From contig JAUNUR010000005.1 in the NCBI GenBank assembly GCA_030538085.1, forward strand, positions 1 through 64,000: a stretch of DNA of 64,000 bases, written 5' to 3'. The position numbers and the translations under genes are program-made. This DNA comes from Pseudomonadota bacterium (GTDB taxonomy: Bacteria; Pseudomonadota; Gammaproteobacteria; Burkholderiales; Burkholderiaceae_C). Shown one piece after another: positions 38,352 through 46,514 of this stretch. The notes under the pieces were generated by a model. The model was not told where the DNA came from, searched no databases, and worked only from the letters and a program-made list of their open reading frames with translations. How positions within the stretch are numbered: the first letter of the stretch is position 1; every line of letters begins with the position of its first letter.

Positions 38352-40448
38352 ATGCCCGCCTCTATACTGCAGCGTGCTTTGGCCCACAGTCACCTGATGG
38401 CTGCCTGGGAGCGTGTCCAGGACAACCGGGGTGGCCCTGGGGTTGACGGCGTGCGTATCGAGGACTTTGCGCCGGATGCCCCCACTCGCCTACGTGATCT
38501 GGCCCGCCAGATTCTGGGTGGTCGCTATCAACCAACACCGCTTCGCGTTCTGCGCATTCCCAAGCCTCCCGCCGAGCACGAACCCGACCACGCCCCAACG
38601 CGCTGGCGCACGCTGGCCATCCCATGCGTGGCCGACCGCGTGTTGCAAACGGCTGTCGCCATGATCCTTCAACCCCGGTTGGAGCGCGAATTCGAGGACA
38701 ACAGCTTTGCTTACCGGCGCGGCAGGGGCGTGCAGCAGGCCGTGGCCCGCGTGACACGCTATCGTGATGAAGGCTTCATGTGGGTGGTGGATGCCGACAT
38801 CGAGGATTTCTTTGGCACCATCCCGCATGATCGGTTGATTCAGCGGCTGGGGACACTGGTGCCCAATCCGCCGCTTTTGAAGCTGGTGCAAGACTGGTTG
38901 CGCGCACCGCTGCAACCCGATGATGGCCCTGCGGTCGTGCCCCAAGAAGGGATTCCACAAGGCTCGCCCCTGTCACCCTTGCTGGCCAACCTTTACCTGG
39001 ACACGCTTGACGAGGCCGCGCTGTCGGCCAATCTGCGCCTGGTCCGGTTCGCCGATGACTTCGTGGTGTTGTGCCGAACGCGCGAAAAGGCCCAGGAGGC
39101 TCTTGAACTCACGGCTGACGTCCTGCTGGCCTTGGAGCTGCGCCTGAACAGTCAGAAGACCCGCATTGTTGATTTTCATCAGGGCTTTCGTTTCCTTGGG
39201 GTGGATTTCGTTCGCACCCTGGCGGTACCAGCATCGCCCCGCCGAGAAACCCTGGGCGCGCCATCGCCAATACCCCAGCCGCTGCCACCAAAGCCCAATA
39301 CCGACACCACGTTGGCGCCTGCGGTTGAAGTGCCGTCGGGCGAGTCGGGCGACGAAGAGGACGCACTTCCCGAGCGCCGGGCCATTGATCCGAAAATCTT
39401 GCGCAGCGTGCCACTCATGCGCACGCTCTATGTACTGACCCAGGGTGCGCGCATCGATCTGCATGGCGGCTTCTTGCGTGTCCATCATCGTGACGACACG
39501 CTCGACGAGGTGCCGCTTGCCAGACTGGACCTGGTGTGCCTGTTCGGCGATGCTGGCATGACACCCGCCGCGATGCACGAATGCCTGCAGCATCGGGTGC
39601 GCGTGGCCTTGCTGGGTCGCCACGGTCGCCTGCGTGGACTCCTTGCCGTGCCCGGTGAGCTGCATGGACCGGCTGAACGGCTGCGCCTGCAAGCGCTGGT
39701 CAGTGCGGATGTGACGCGCTGCCTTGAGCTGGCACAGCCCATGATCCGGGCGAAAATCGGTAACAGCCGCTTGCTGTTGCGCCGCCTGGCCCGCAGCCGG
39801 CGTGATGACCCCGCGTTGTGCGAGGCATTGCATCGGCGTCAGATCGAAATGCGCGATTTGGCCTGGCAGATCCCAGGCGCCAGCACGCCAGACCAGTTGC
39901 GAGGCCTGGAGGGAGCAGCCGCCAAGGCCCATTTCGCGGCGCTGCGTGCCGTCATCGGCCCGCAATGGGGCTTCGAGGCGCGGCAGGCCCGCCCGGCACC
40001 TGATCCTTTCAACGCCATGCTCTCCTTTGGTTACCACCTGCTGCACGCCAATGTGGAGGCCTTTCTTGCGCTGCATGGCCTGGCCACGGGGCTGGGTTTC
40101 TTGCATGCCGACAAACCCGGCCATGCTACTCTGGCGTCGGATCTGATGGAGGAATTTCGATCGCCCTGCGTGGATGCCTGCGTGATGGACCTGATCAGCC
40201 GAGGCCATATCACGCCCGACGATTTCAGGCTTCCCGCTGGATCCGGCGATGCCTGCCGCATGAAAACTGGGGCCTCGCGCCGATTCATTCATGCCTGGGA
40301 GACACGCATGCGCGCGCCATTCCGCCCGTACGGCGGCGCGACCGACGAATGGGTGGATCTGCGTCACATGATCAACCGCCAGGTGCATCATTTGCTGCGG
40401 GCCCTGCGCAATCCTGATGAAGAATACGAGCCTTTTGTTGCACGGTGA
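38352..40448 (+). CDS. cas1: Reverse transcriptase-Cas1 fusion
   Basis: Adaptation protein of 698 residues. The reverse transcriptase half (1 to about 300) has GGPGVDGVRIEDF, VVDADIEDFF (Asp147/Asp149 region), GIPQGSPLSPLLANLYLD and RFADDFVVLC (Asp235-Asp236 of the active site), then LNSQKTRIVDFHQGFRFLG, as in group-II-intron-like RTs. An acidic/Pro-rich linker (about 300-340) leads to a complete Cas1: YVLTQGARIDLHGGFLRV, catalytic Glu520 in LEGAAAKAHF, His585 in LGFLHADKPG and Asp597/Glu600-601 in ASDLMEEFR. Both halves look active. Together with Cas2 it would insert spacers, possibly copied from RNA. It has no N-terminal Cas6 domain, unlike many RT-Cas1 proteins. The array begins 146 bases downstream. 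Confidence 0.95.
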   Translation: MPASILQRALAHSHLMAAWERVQDNRGGPGVDGVRIEDFAPDAPTRLRDLARQILGGRYQPTPLRVLRIPKPPAEHEPDHAPTRWRTLAIPCVADRVLQTAVAMILQPRLEREFEDNSFAYRRGRGVQQAVARVTRYRDEGFMWVVDADIEDFFGTIPHDRLIQRLGTLVPNPPLLKLVQDWLRAPLQPDDGPAVVPQEGIPQGSPLSPLLANLYLDTLDEAALSANLRLVRFADDFVVLCRTREKAQEALELTADVLLALELRLNSQKTRIVDFHQGFRFLGVDFVRTLAVPASPRRETLGAPSPIPQPLPPKPNTDTTLAPAVEVPSGESGDEEDALPERRAIDPKILRSVPLMRTLYVLTQGARIDLHGGFLRVHHRDDTLDEVPLARLDLVCLFGDAGMTPAAMHECLQHRVRVALLGRHGRLRGLLAVPGELHGPAERLRLQALVSADVTRCLELAQPMIRAKIGNSRLLLRRLARSRRDDPALCEALHRRQIEMRDLAWQIPGASTPDQLRGLEGAAAKAHFAALRAVIGPQWGFEARQARPAPDPFNAMLSFGYHLLHANVEAFLALHGLATGLGFLHADKPGHATLASDLMEEFRSPCVDACVMDLISRGHITPDDFRLPAGSGDACRMKTGASRRFIHAWETRMRAPFRPYGGATDEWVDLRHMINRQVHHLLRALRNPDEEYEPFVAR

Positions 40449-40594
40449 TGCCGGTCAATTGGCACGCACGGGCGCTTGCGCGAGCCGCTATCGCTGTGCA
40501 CAATCATGATGCACATGAACCCTCGAAGAACGTTTTTTCGCTCGACCGATTTTTCATCGGAATGCGTTGTTTGGTGCGGGGCTCATGGGCAAGG
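40449..40594 (+). promoter_or_regulatory. CRISPR leader
   Basis: The 146 bases between the RT-Cas1 stop and the first repeat form the leader end of the array, because the degenerate repeat is at the far end. The region contains the dyad TGTGCA (40495-40500) / TGCACA (40510-40515) and a small hairpin CCGAT (40546-40550) / ATCGG (40556-40560) after a run of six T. These may serve as array promoter or as integration-guiding sites. Confidence 0.6.
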
Positions 40595-41864
40595 GACGCG
40601 CTGAATCAGGGATTCAGTGTGGATTCAAACTACCAGTCTTTGTAATTAGTAATCCAAGCCTGAGACGCGCTGAATCAGGGATTCAGTGTGGATTCAAACA
40701 TATCACTCACTTTTAGGTACTTATGTCCATTGACGCGCTGAATCAGGGATTCAGTGTGGATTCAAACCGTGGCAGCCTCGAAAAGGTCTTCGGTGGTTTG
40801 ACGCGCTGAATCAGGGATTCAGTGTGGATTCAAACTTGTCGATGTGGCATGGCGGGCGCGCGCATTGACGCGCTGAATCAGGGATTCAGTGTGGATTCAA
40901 ACAACGATGCCTTCAACCGAGGGAACTTGAATCTTAGACGCGCTGAATCAGGGATTCAGTGTGGATTCAAACTTCAGCGCCAGCAACGTGCTGTTCGAGA
41001 AAGGGACGCGCTGAATCAGGGATTCAGTGTGGATTCAAACGCTCCAGAGGCGCACAACGCAGCACCCAGGACGTGACGCGCTGAATCAGGGATTCAGTGT
41101 GGATTCAAACCTGTCGGTGGGACAAAGGGCTTATCGAGGAACGACGCGCTGAATCAGGGATTCAGTGTGGATTCAAACTGCCGCGTTGCGAATGTGTGTC
41201 ATCGACTGGGACGCGCTGAATCAGGGATTCAGTGTGGATTCAAAAAAGAAAGCCGCGTTCAACTACTTCTTGGAGCGACGCGCTGAATCAGGGATTCAGT
41301 GTGGATTCAAACCTCGACAAGTTGGTGCGCGCGCACATGCGCGAGACGCGCTGAATCAGAGATTCAGTGTGGATTCAAACCAGGCCCGGCATATTTCATT
41401 ATGTCCAGATAGGACGCGCTGAATCAGGGATTCAGTGTGGATTCAAACCGGATGTGTGATATTTGCTGATGATGCTAGTGAGACGCGCTGAATCAGGGAT
41501 TCAGTGTGGATTCAAACCGCGCAGCAGCGCAATACGCAACTCACGCTCCTGACGCGCTGAATCAGGGATTCAGTGTGGATTCAAACCCACCAGCTCGGGC
41601 GTTTGCGTGATCATGTATTCACGGGACGCGCTGAATCAGGGATTCAGTGTGGATTCAAACGTGGTCAGCGCTTGCTGGGGGCAACCAATCAAGACGCGCT
41701 GAATCAGGGATTCAGTGTGGATTCAAACAGAAACCTCTTGCACCCAGTGCTTATCGGTGTGACGCGCTGAATCAGGGATGCAGTGTGGATTCAAACCCAG
41801 TGATCCCTATTTTTATTTTCAATATAAAGACGCACTGAATCAATAATTCAGCGTGGATTTAAAG
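40595..41864 (+). CRISPR. CRISPR array, 19 repeats and 18 spacers
   Basis: Direct repeats of 36 bp begin GACGCGCTGAATCAGGG and end TTCAGTGTGGATTCAAAC. Repeats start at 40595, 40664, 40732, 40800, 40867, 40937, 41005, 41075, 41143, 41210, 41277, 41345, 41413, 41482, 41551, 41625, 41693, 41761 and 41829. Spacers are 31-38 bp, mostly 32. Each repeat contains a perfect 7-bp hairpin (CTGAATC-AGG-GATTCAG) suited to Cas6 cleavage. Variants are the repeats at 41210 (last base A), 41345 (one G to A) and 41761 (one T to G), and a strongly decayed last repeat at 41829 with several changes. Decay at the 3' end puts the leader on the RT-Cas1 side and transcription on the plus strand. Confidence 0.98.
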
Positions 41865-42149
41865 CGAGCAGGAGGGGTTTGGCGTGGAAAATACAATGAA
41901 GTGATGAGTCATGAATTGATCATCAATTGAAATCAAAGAAATTTTCTTGATTTCGATAATTAAGATATGCGGATCAACTTTGGCAGATATTAAAATGTCA
42001 TTACTGCAAGCCACCAGAAAATTGGACAGTCAATGTGGGCTTGTCGGCTCCACCCCACAGAGAGCGGGAGCGGTGCGTGGGTCGCAACGTAGCTCGGCTG
42101 CTCGCGTTGGATGCGCGGCTGAGTCGGTACAGGCTCTGAGGCGTTAAAC
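41865..42149 (+). promoter_or_regulatory. AT-rich promoter region downstream of the array
   Basis: No gene is visible in these 285 bases. The part at about 41880-42000 is clearly AT-rich (for example TTTTCTTGATTTCGATAATT) and precedes the tandem cas2 genes. It is the likely promoter region for the cas2-cas2-corA-exonuclease group. No clear terminator for the array transcript was found. Confidence 0.4.
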
Positions 42150-42431
42150 GTGGCCCGGCTTTGGCTGGTGGCGTATGACGTGACCGATCCGCGGCGCCTT
42201 CGGAGGGTGGCGCGTGTGCTGGAGGCGTTTGGCACCCGTGTTCAAGACAGCGTGTTCGAGTGCTGGCTCGACCGGGGATCCCGGGCGCGTTTGCGTCGTT
42301 TGCTGTTGGGCCTGATTGATCCAGCGCGTGATGGGGTCCGCCTGTACCCGGTATGTGGCGCTTGCCTGCCTCGTCTTCGTTGGCAGGGGCGGGGTGAGGA
42401 CGGCGGCGGACGCAACCATTGGGTGTGTTGA
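42150..42431 (+). CDS. cas2: Cas2, first tandem copy
   Basis: A 93-residue Cas2. It starts at the GTG at 42150. The ferredoxin-like core begins LWLVAYDVTDPRRLRRVARVL, with the metal-site Asp in YDVTD, followed by GTRVQDSVFECWL. This is the usual N-terminal two-thirds of Cas2. The C-terminal end (GRGEDGGGRNHWVC) differs from the second copy. One base separates its stop from the next gene. It would form the structural dimer bridging Cas1 in the spacer-integration complex. Confidence 0.92.
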   Translation: MARLWLVAYDVTDPRRLRRVARVLEAFGTRVQDSVFECWLDRGSRARLRRLLLGLIDPARDGVRLYPVCGACLPRLRWQGRGEDGGGRNHWVC

Positions 42432-42432
42432 G

Positions 42433-42732
42433 ATGAGGATGGACCCAGCCGCGCGCGAGGTGGTGATCGTGGCCTATGACGTAGCACACCCCGGACGCTT
42501 GCGCCGCATGGCCCGCTTGTGCGAGCAATTTGGTACCCGGGTGCAAAAGAGCGTTTTCGAGTGCTGGATCGATGGCTCGGCGCTGGAGTCCCTGCAGCGT
42601 CAGGCCGCCCGCATCGTGGACCCTCGGCAGGATCGGGTGCGCTACTACCGCTTGTGTGGCAACGATGCGGTGGATGCGCTGCAATGGGGACACGGGCTTG
42701 ACGCGGATGCGCGTGCTTACCGGGTGGTTTGA
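42433..42732 (+). CDS. cas2: Cas2, second tandem copy
   Basis: A 99-residue Cas2 related to but clearly different from the preceding one: VVIVAYDVAHPGRLRRMARLC and GTRVQKSVFECWI. The C-terminal extension (GNDAVDALQWGHGLDADARAY) is longer than in the first copy. A second ATG at 42439 is possible. Two adjacent Cas2 genes may form a heterodimer with RT-Cas1, or one may be specialised. Confidence 0.92.
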   Translation: MRMDPAAREVVIVAYDVAHPGRLRRMARLCEQFGTRVQKSVFECWIDGSALESLQRQAARIVDPRQDRVRYYRLCGNDAVDALQWGHGLDADARAYRVV

Positions 42733-42799
42733 GCACCCCGTATTGAACAGTGCCATGGTGTAACCTGCCTAGGTCGAAAGCTGGTTCAGGAGGAAGGCC

Positions 42800-44542
42800 A
42801 TGGTCAATGGGGCGGTTTCGGCGGCAGCCAAGGAGGTGGACCGTTTCGAGTTGATGTTGATGCATGTGTTTCGCATCGAGGGCGCGGGTGAGACGGTAGA
42901 TGAACGGATGGCTGCAGTGCGTGACACGCTGAAGCTGTCTGGCTGGCGCGAGTGCGAACCGGTCAAACGGCCCCAGCAGAGCGAGCTGGCTCAGCCCAGC
43001 GTGGAGCAGTTGCATCGCTACCAGGAAGCGATGTATTTCCATCCATTTGTGCAGCGTCTGCTGTATGGCGGGCAGGACTTGTATCTGTTCAAGCGCGAGA
43101 ACGTGCAAGCGCTGACAGTGCGATATCGCGAATGGAATGGCGAGCTGTGGGAGGCGGGGCTGCTTGTGCGGGACTGTGAGCTGGCGGTTTGTGCGCCAGA
43201 CGCGGTGGTACTGACGCTTTATCTGGCTTGGCCTGACGAGGCCAAGCGCCCCACGGTGAAACAAGTACAGCGGCTTCTGGATACGCTTCGCCGGGCGTAC
43301 CCGCCTTATTTCACTCCGGACGGATCGGAGCCGCTAACGAAGTTCAGTCCGGGGCATTGTCTTCACCAGGTGAGCTTGAATTGGACTTCGGCTGTAGACC
43401 CCATGGACGAGCATCATGCCCGCAATGAGCCGACGGCCGGTACCACGAACTTTGAAAGCTGCCAGGACTTCTGGCTGGGGTGGCCGGATGCCGACGACGC
43501 GGGTGAATCGTTTCCCCTGGCGGCGCATCTGCGGGAGTTGTTGAAGCCGTTGCGCTGTGAACCCATGCACATAGGTGACCAGGCCGATAGCCTTCGCCTG
43601 GTTCAGTTGGGCGATGACCGGGCTTTCACGCTGGCCTATGTGGCCATCAATGAAGTGCGGGATTTTGTGACCCGGTCTCGCGGAGACTTTATTCGGCTGG
43701 GCTGCCTGGATGACCCAGGGGCAAACCTGCTTCCCTACGCGGCAGACTTTTTGCGCGATTTCGAGGCGAACCACTGCTATGACTGCTTCTGGTACGCGGG
43801 CAAGGAGTTGGACAGTGGCTATTACCCGTCTCGAATTGTTCAGACGCCTTATTCGATGTTGTACCTTGGGGACAATCGGGATGAGGATTTCTTTGTCGAT
43901 GAGCGCGCGGGCGCTTTGGCGCACTTTCGCGGGGCTTACCGGCGCATGTGTCTGGTGGCGGTGGCGCAAAGGGCTTTGTTGCTCAACACCGCCTGGCACC
44001 TTGCACAACTCGATACCGAACGGGAGAAGCCAGACCATCTGGCGCGTCTGCAACGCTTTTACGGCGATTTTTTGCGCTTTACACAGCGGGCTTGGTTCTT
44101 CGAGGTTTCGCCTCAGATGCAGGGGCAGGAGCTCTTCCTGCGGCAACAAACCCACCTGAAAACCAGAGAGCTCTATGAGGAAGTGCGCCAGGAGTGGAAA
44201 GACGTCCTCGAGGTGGCTCAATTGGAACAGACTGCCCGGTTTAACCGGCAGGCTTCGGTGCTGACGCAGGTGGCGGCAATCTTGGGTTTTGGGAGCTTGA
44301 TCGTGGGGGTACTGGGCGCCAATTTTCTTGAGATACAGGGCAACAAATCGCAGGTGGTGTTTGGCGTGCCGCTCAAGGTGGAGCTGATGTGGAGAGGAGT
44401 GGAGTTGGGCGGGCTGATGATCTCGCTGGTGTTGCTATTGGGCTTTGGATGTTTGGCTTATTGGGGCTGGCGGCGCATTAAGAAGGGGCTGGAAAGCGCC
44501 ACAACACATTCGGTGACAGGGTTGGCGAGGGGGCGAGTATGA
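42800..44542 (+). CDS. corA: CorA-family membrane protein of the type III CRISPR locus
   Basis: A 580-residue protein with a very large soluble N-terminal part (residues 1 to about 485) and two C-terminal membrane helices (about 487-507 and 530-555). The CorA signature loop GxN is present as GAN at residues 506-508, directly after helix 1. The ATG is preceded by AGGAGGAAGG. CorA-type proteins in type III loci are known effectors, the Bacteroides fragilis example being gated by the SAM-AMP messenger made by Cas10. Here the same role is inferred from the neighbourhood. The N-terminal domain is longer than in ion-transporting CorA (about 320 residues in all), so ligand sensing may reside there. 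It overlaps the exonuclease gene by four bases. Confidence 0.82.
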   Translation: MVNGAVSAAAKEVDRFELMLMHVFRIEGAGETVDERMAAVRDTLKLSGWRECEPVKRPQQSELAQPSVEQLHRYQEAMYFHPFVQRLLYGGQDLYLFKRENVQALTVRYREWNGELWEAGLLVRDCELAVCAPDAVVLTLYLAWPDEAKRPTVKQVQRLLDTLRRAYPPYFTPDGSEPLTKFSPGHCLHQVSLNWTSAVDPMDEHHARNEPTAGTTNFESCQDFWLGWPDADDAGESFPLAAHLRELLKPLRCEPMHIGDQADSLRLVQLGDDRAFTLAYVAINEVRDFVTRSRGDFIRLGCLDDPGANLLPYAADFLRDFEANHCYDCFWYAGKELDSGYYPSRIVQTPYSMLYLGDNRDEDFFVDERAGALAHFRGAYRRMCLVAVAQRALLLNTAWHLAQLDTEREKPDHLARLQRFYGDFLRFTQRAWFFEVSPQMQGQELFLRQQTHLKTRELYEEVRQEWKDVLEVAQLEQTARFNRQASVLTQVAAILGFGSLIVGVLGANFLEIQGNKSQVVFGVPLKVELMWRGVELGGLMISLVLLLGFGCLAYWGWRRIKKGLESATTHSVTGLARGRV

Positions 44543-45132
44543 CTTTGCCCCCTGATTCGGTCGGACCGGCTTGCCTGATGGTTTTCGATGTGGAATCAAT
44601 CGGGCTGCATGGGGAGGGCTTCAGTGTGGCTTGGCAGGTCATGGAGTGGAGCGGTTCTGCCTGGATGGTTTTGGACGAGCAGTGGTGGCGCTGTGATCCG
44701 GCTCTCGCGCAGGGTCTGGATTCGGATCGGGCCTGGGTTGCGGAGCAGGTTTTGCCGATGCTGGATCAACAGCTTGCGGGTGCGCCCAGTGTTGCTGGGG
44801 AGTGCGCCAGTCCGGCGGCCTTGCGTCGTTGTTTCTGGCAGTCCTGGTTGTCGTGGCGGGCGCGGGGAGCTTGGCTGGTAGGCCAGTGCGTGTGGCCGGT
44901 GGAGACGAACTTTCTTTCCGCCTGCGTGCGCGATCTTGGCGAGTCCGAGCATTTCTCGGGGCCGTATCCGCTGCTGGACATAGCGGCTTGGCAAGTGTTG
45001 AAGGGACAGGATCCCCGCCGGCCAACGCCGCGTTTGGTGGATGAGCAGCCGCGGCATCACCCGATGGCTGATGTGCGCTGTGCCGCACGCATCGCACGCG
45101 AGTGCATGACGGAAGAAGTCTTTGCGCGATGA
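44539..45132 (+). CDS. DEDDh exonuclease-like protein coupled to CorA
   Basis: A 197-residue protein of the DnaQ/RNase T fold. The first motif MVFDVESIGL gives Asp17 and Glu19. A middle motif VGQCVWPVETNFL has Glu where the family usually has Asp. The final motif HHPMADVRC gives His173-x4-Asp178 of DEDDh enzymes. The ATGA overlap with the CorA stop implies coupled translation and a joint function. It could degrade the second messenger that opens CorA, or RNA or DNA. The fold call is firm; the substrate is unknown. Confidence 0.75.
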   Translation: MTLPPDSVGPACLMVFDVESIGLHGEGFSVAWQVMEWSGSAWMVLDEQWWRCDPALAQGLDSDRAWVAEQVLPMLDQQLAGAPSVAGECASPAALRRCFWQSWLSWRARGAWLVGQCVWPVETNFLSACVRDLGESEHFSGPYPLLDIAAWQVLKGQDPRRPTPRLVDEQPRHHPMADVRCAARIARECMTEEVFAR

Positions 45133-45164
45133 ACTGGCACACGACAGAAGTGCCCTGCAGCTTT

Positions 45165-45281
45165 GCTGTTGAGGTTTTCAATCATCACGACAGCGCGGCC
45201 ATGGGAAAGAAATTCCCCTCTCGCTTTGGGAGAGCTGGAGTGAGGGCAAGCGGCTTGTCCTGAATTACGAAACTCTCAACA
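45165..45281 (-). repeat. Modular dispersed repeat with exchanged core, at the island edge
   Basis: Both ends match the 53316/56266 element in inverted orientation: GTTTTCAATCATCACGACAGCGCGG at one end, shortened here to its first part TTTTCAATCATCACGACAGC, and TTGTCCTGAATTACGAAACTC at the other. The core lacks the CGTCATTGCGGCG palindrome and instead carries CCCCTCTCGC/GAGTGAGGGC vocabulary. It lies between the exonuclease gene and the aminotransferase gene, at the downstream border of the CRISPR island. Confidence 0.7.
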
Positions 45282-46437
45282 GTCTCTCCACCGCCTTCCT
45301 CAAAGTCTCATCCTTCTTCGCAAAGCAGAATCTGATCACTTTCTGGTCGAACCCATCCCCATAGAACGCCGACAGCGGGATGGCGGCGACGCCGATTTCG
45401 CGGGTGAGCCATTGGCAGAAGTCGGCTTCGGGCAGGTCGCGCTCGGGCACGGCGAGTTGGTCGATGGCGACGCACTGGAAGTAGGTGCCTTCGCAGGGCA
45501 GCAGGCGGAATTTCGTCTTGGCCAGTCCTTCGCGGAACAGGTCGCGCTTGGCCTGGTAGAAGGCGGGCAAATTCAGATAAGGCGCCGCGTCTTGCATGTA
45601 GCTGGCCAGGCCGTGCTGCATGGGGGTGTTGACGGTGAACACGTTGAACTGGTGCACCTTGCGGAATTCGGCGGTGAGCGCTGCGGGGGCGGCGACGTAG
45701 CCGACCTTCCAGCCCGTGACGTGGTACGTCTTGCCGAAGCTGCTGACGATGAAGCTGCGCGCGGCGAGGCCGGGGTAGCGCGCCACGCTTTCGTGTTGCA
45801 GCGGGGCGTAGACCATGTGCTCGTACACCTCGTCGCTGATCACCAGCACGTTGGTGGGGGCGAGCAGTTCATCCAGCCGGCGCATGTCGGCGGGCGACCA
45901 GACGGTGCCGCTGGGGTTGTGCGGGGTGTTGATGATGATGGCGCGGGTCTTGGGGCTTAAGGCGGCGGCGATCTTGTCGAAATCGGGGCGGAAGGTGCCG
46001 GGGGTGAGGGGCACGCGCACCACGGTGGCGCCGGTCAGCTCGATATTGGGGACGTAGCTGTCGTAGCAGGGCTCGAGCACGATGACTTCGTCGCCGGGGC
46101 CGACGCAGCACAGGATAGCCGTCAAGATGGCTTGCGTGGCGCCAGCGGTGACGGTGATTTCAGCTGCAGCGTCGTAGTGTCGGGCGTAGAGTGCTTCTAT
46201 TTTTGCAGCAATGGCCTCGCGCAGCGGGGCGATGCCGGTCATGGGCGGGTACTGGTTGTGGCCCTGCTGCATGGCGGTGGTGACGCCGTCGACGAGCTTG
46301 GGGTCGCAGTCGAAGTCGGGGAAGCCCTGGCCCAGGTTGACGGCCTTGTGCTGCACGGCCAGCGCGGACATGACGGTGAAGATGGTGGTGCCGACGTTGG
46401 GCAGGCGCGAGGGGAAGGTGGGGGTGGTCGCGGTCAT
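45265..46437 (-). CDS. PLP-dependent aminotransferase (YbdL/methionine aminotransferase type)
   Basis: Class I/II aminotransferase of 390 residues. Conserved parts are VNLGQGFPDFDCD near residue 33, TAGATQAILTAI, NTPHNPSGTVW, the acidic SDEVYEH and the PLP-lysine motif SSFGKTYHVTGWKVG. The pattern fits the YbdL group, which transaminates methionine with 2-oxo acids. Kynurenine aminotransferase-like activity is an alternative. The 3' end runs into the repeat just described. Confidence 0.9.
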   Translation of the reverse strand: MTATTPTFPSRLPNVGTTIFTVMSALAVQHKAVNLGQGFPDFDCDPKLVDGVTTAMQQGHNQYPPMTGIAPLREAIAAKIEALYARHYDAAAEITVTAGATQAILTAILCCVGPGDEVIVLEPCYDSYVPNIELTGATVVRVPLTPGTFRPDFDKIAAALSPKTRAIIINTPHNPSGTVWSPADMRRLDELLAPTNVLVISDEVYEHMVYAPLQHESVARYPGLAARSFIVSSFGKTYHVTGWKVGYVAAPAALTAEFRKVHQFNVFTVNTPMQHGLASYMQDAAPYLNLPAFYQAKRDLFREGLAKTKFRLLPCEGTYFQCVAIDQLAVPERDLPEADFCQWLTREIGVAAIPLSAFYGDGFDQKVIRFCFAKKDETLRKAVERLLRVS

Positions 46438-46514
46438 GGGGTGAGGTTCAATTTTGATAGTGGGTGGCGCGTGTCAAACAAGGGTTTCAAGAGAAAAATA
46501 TCTGAAAACGTTTA

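Noticed and set aside
38352..40448. Reverse transcriptase as part of a retron, group II intron or diversity-generating element
   Set aside because: The RT is fused to a complete Cas1 and sits by a CRISPR array and cas2; no intron RNA, template repeat or retron RNA was seen.
40822..41838. Open frames through the CRISPR array encoding repeated RRAESGIQCGFK-like units
   Set aside because: They arise only because the 36-bp repeat has no stop in some frames; they are not repeat proteins.
41865..45264. Csm6, Csx1, Can1 or other cyclic-oligoadenylate nuclease
   Set aside because: No CARF or HEPN motif was found in any gene of the locus; CorA is the only obvious effector.
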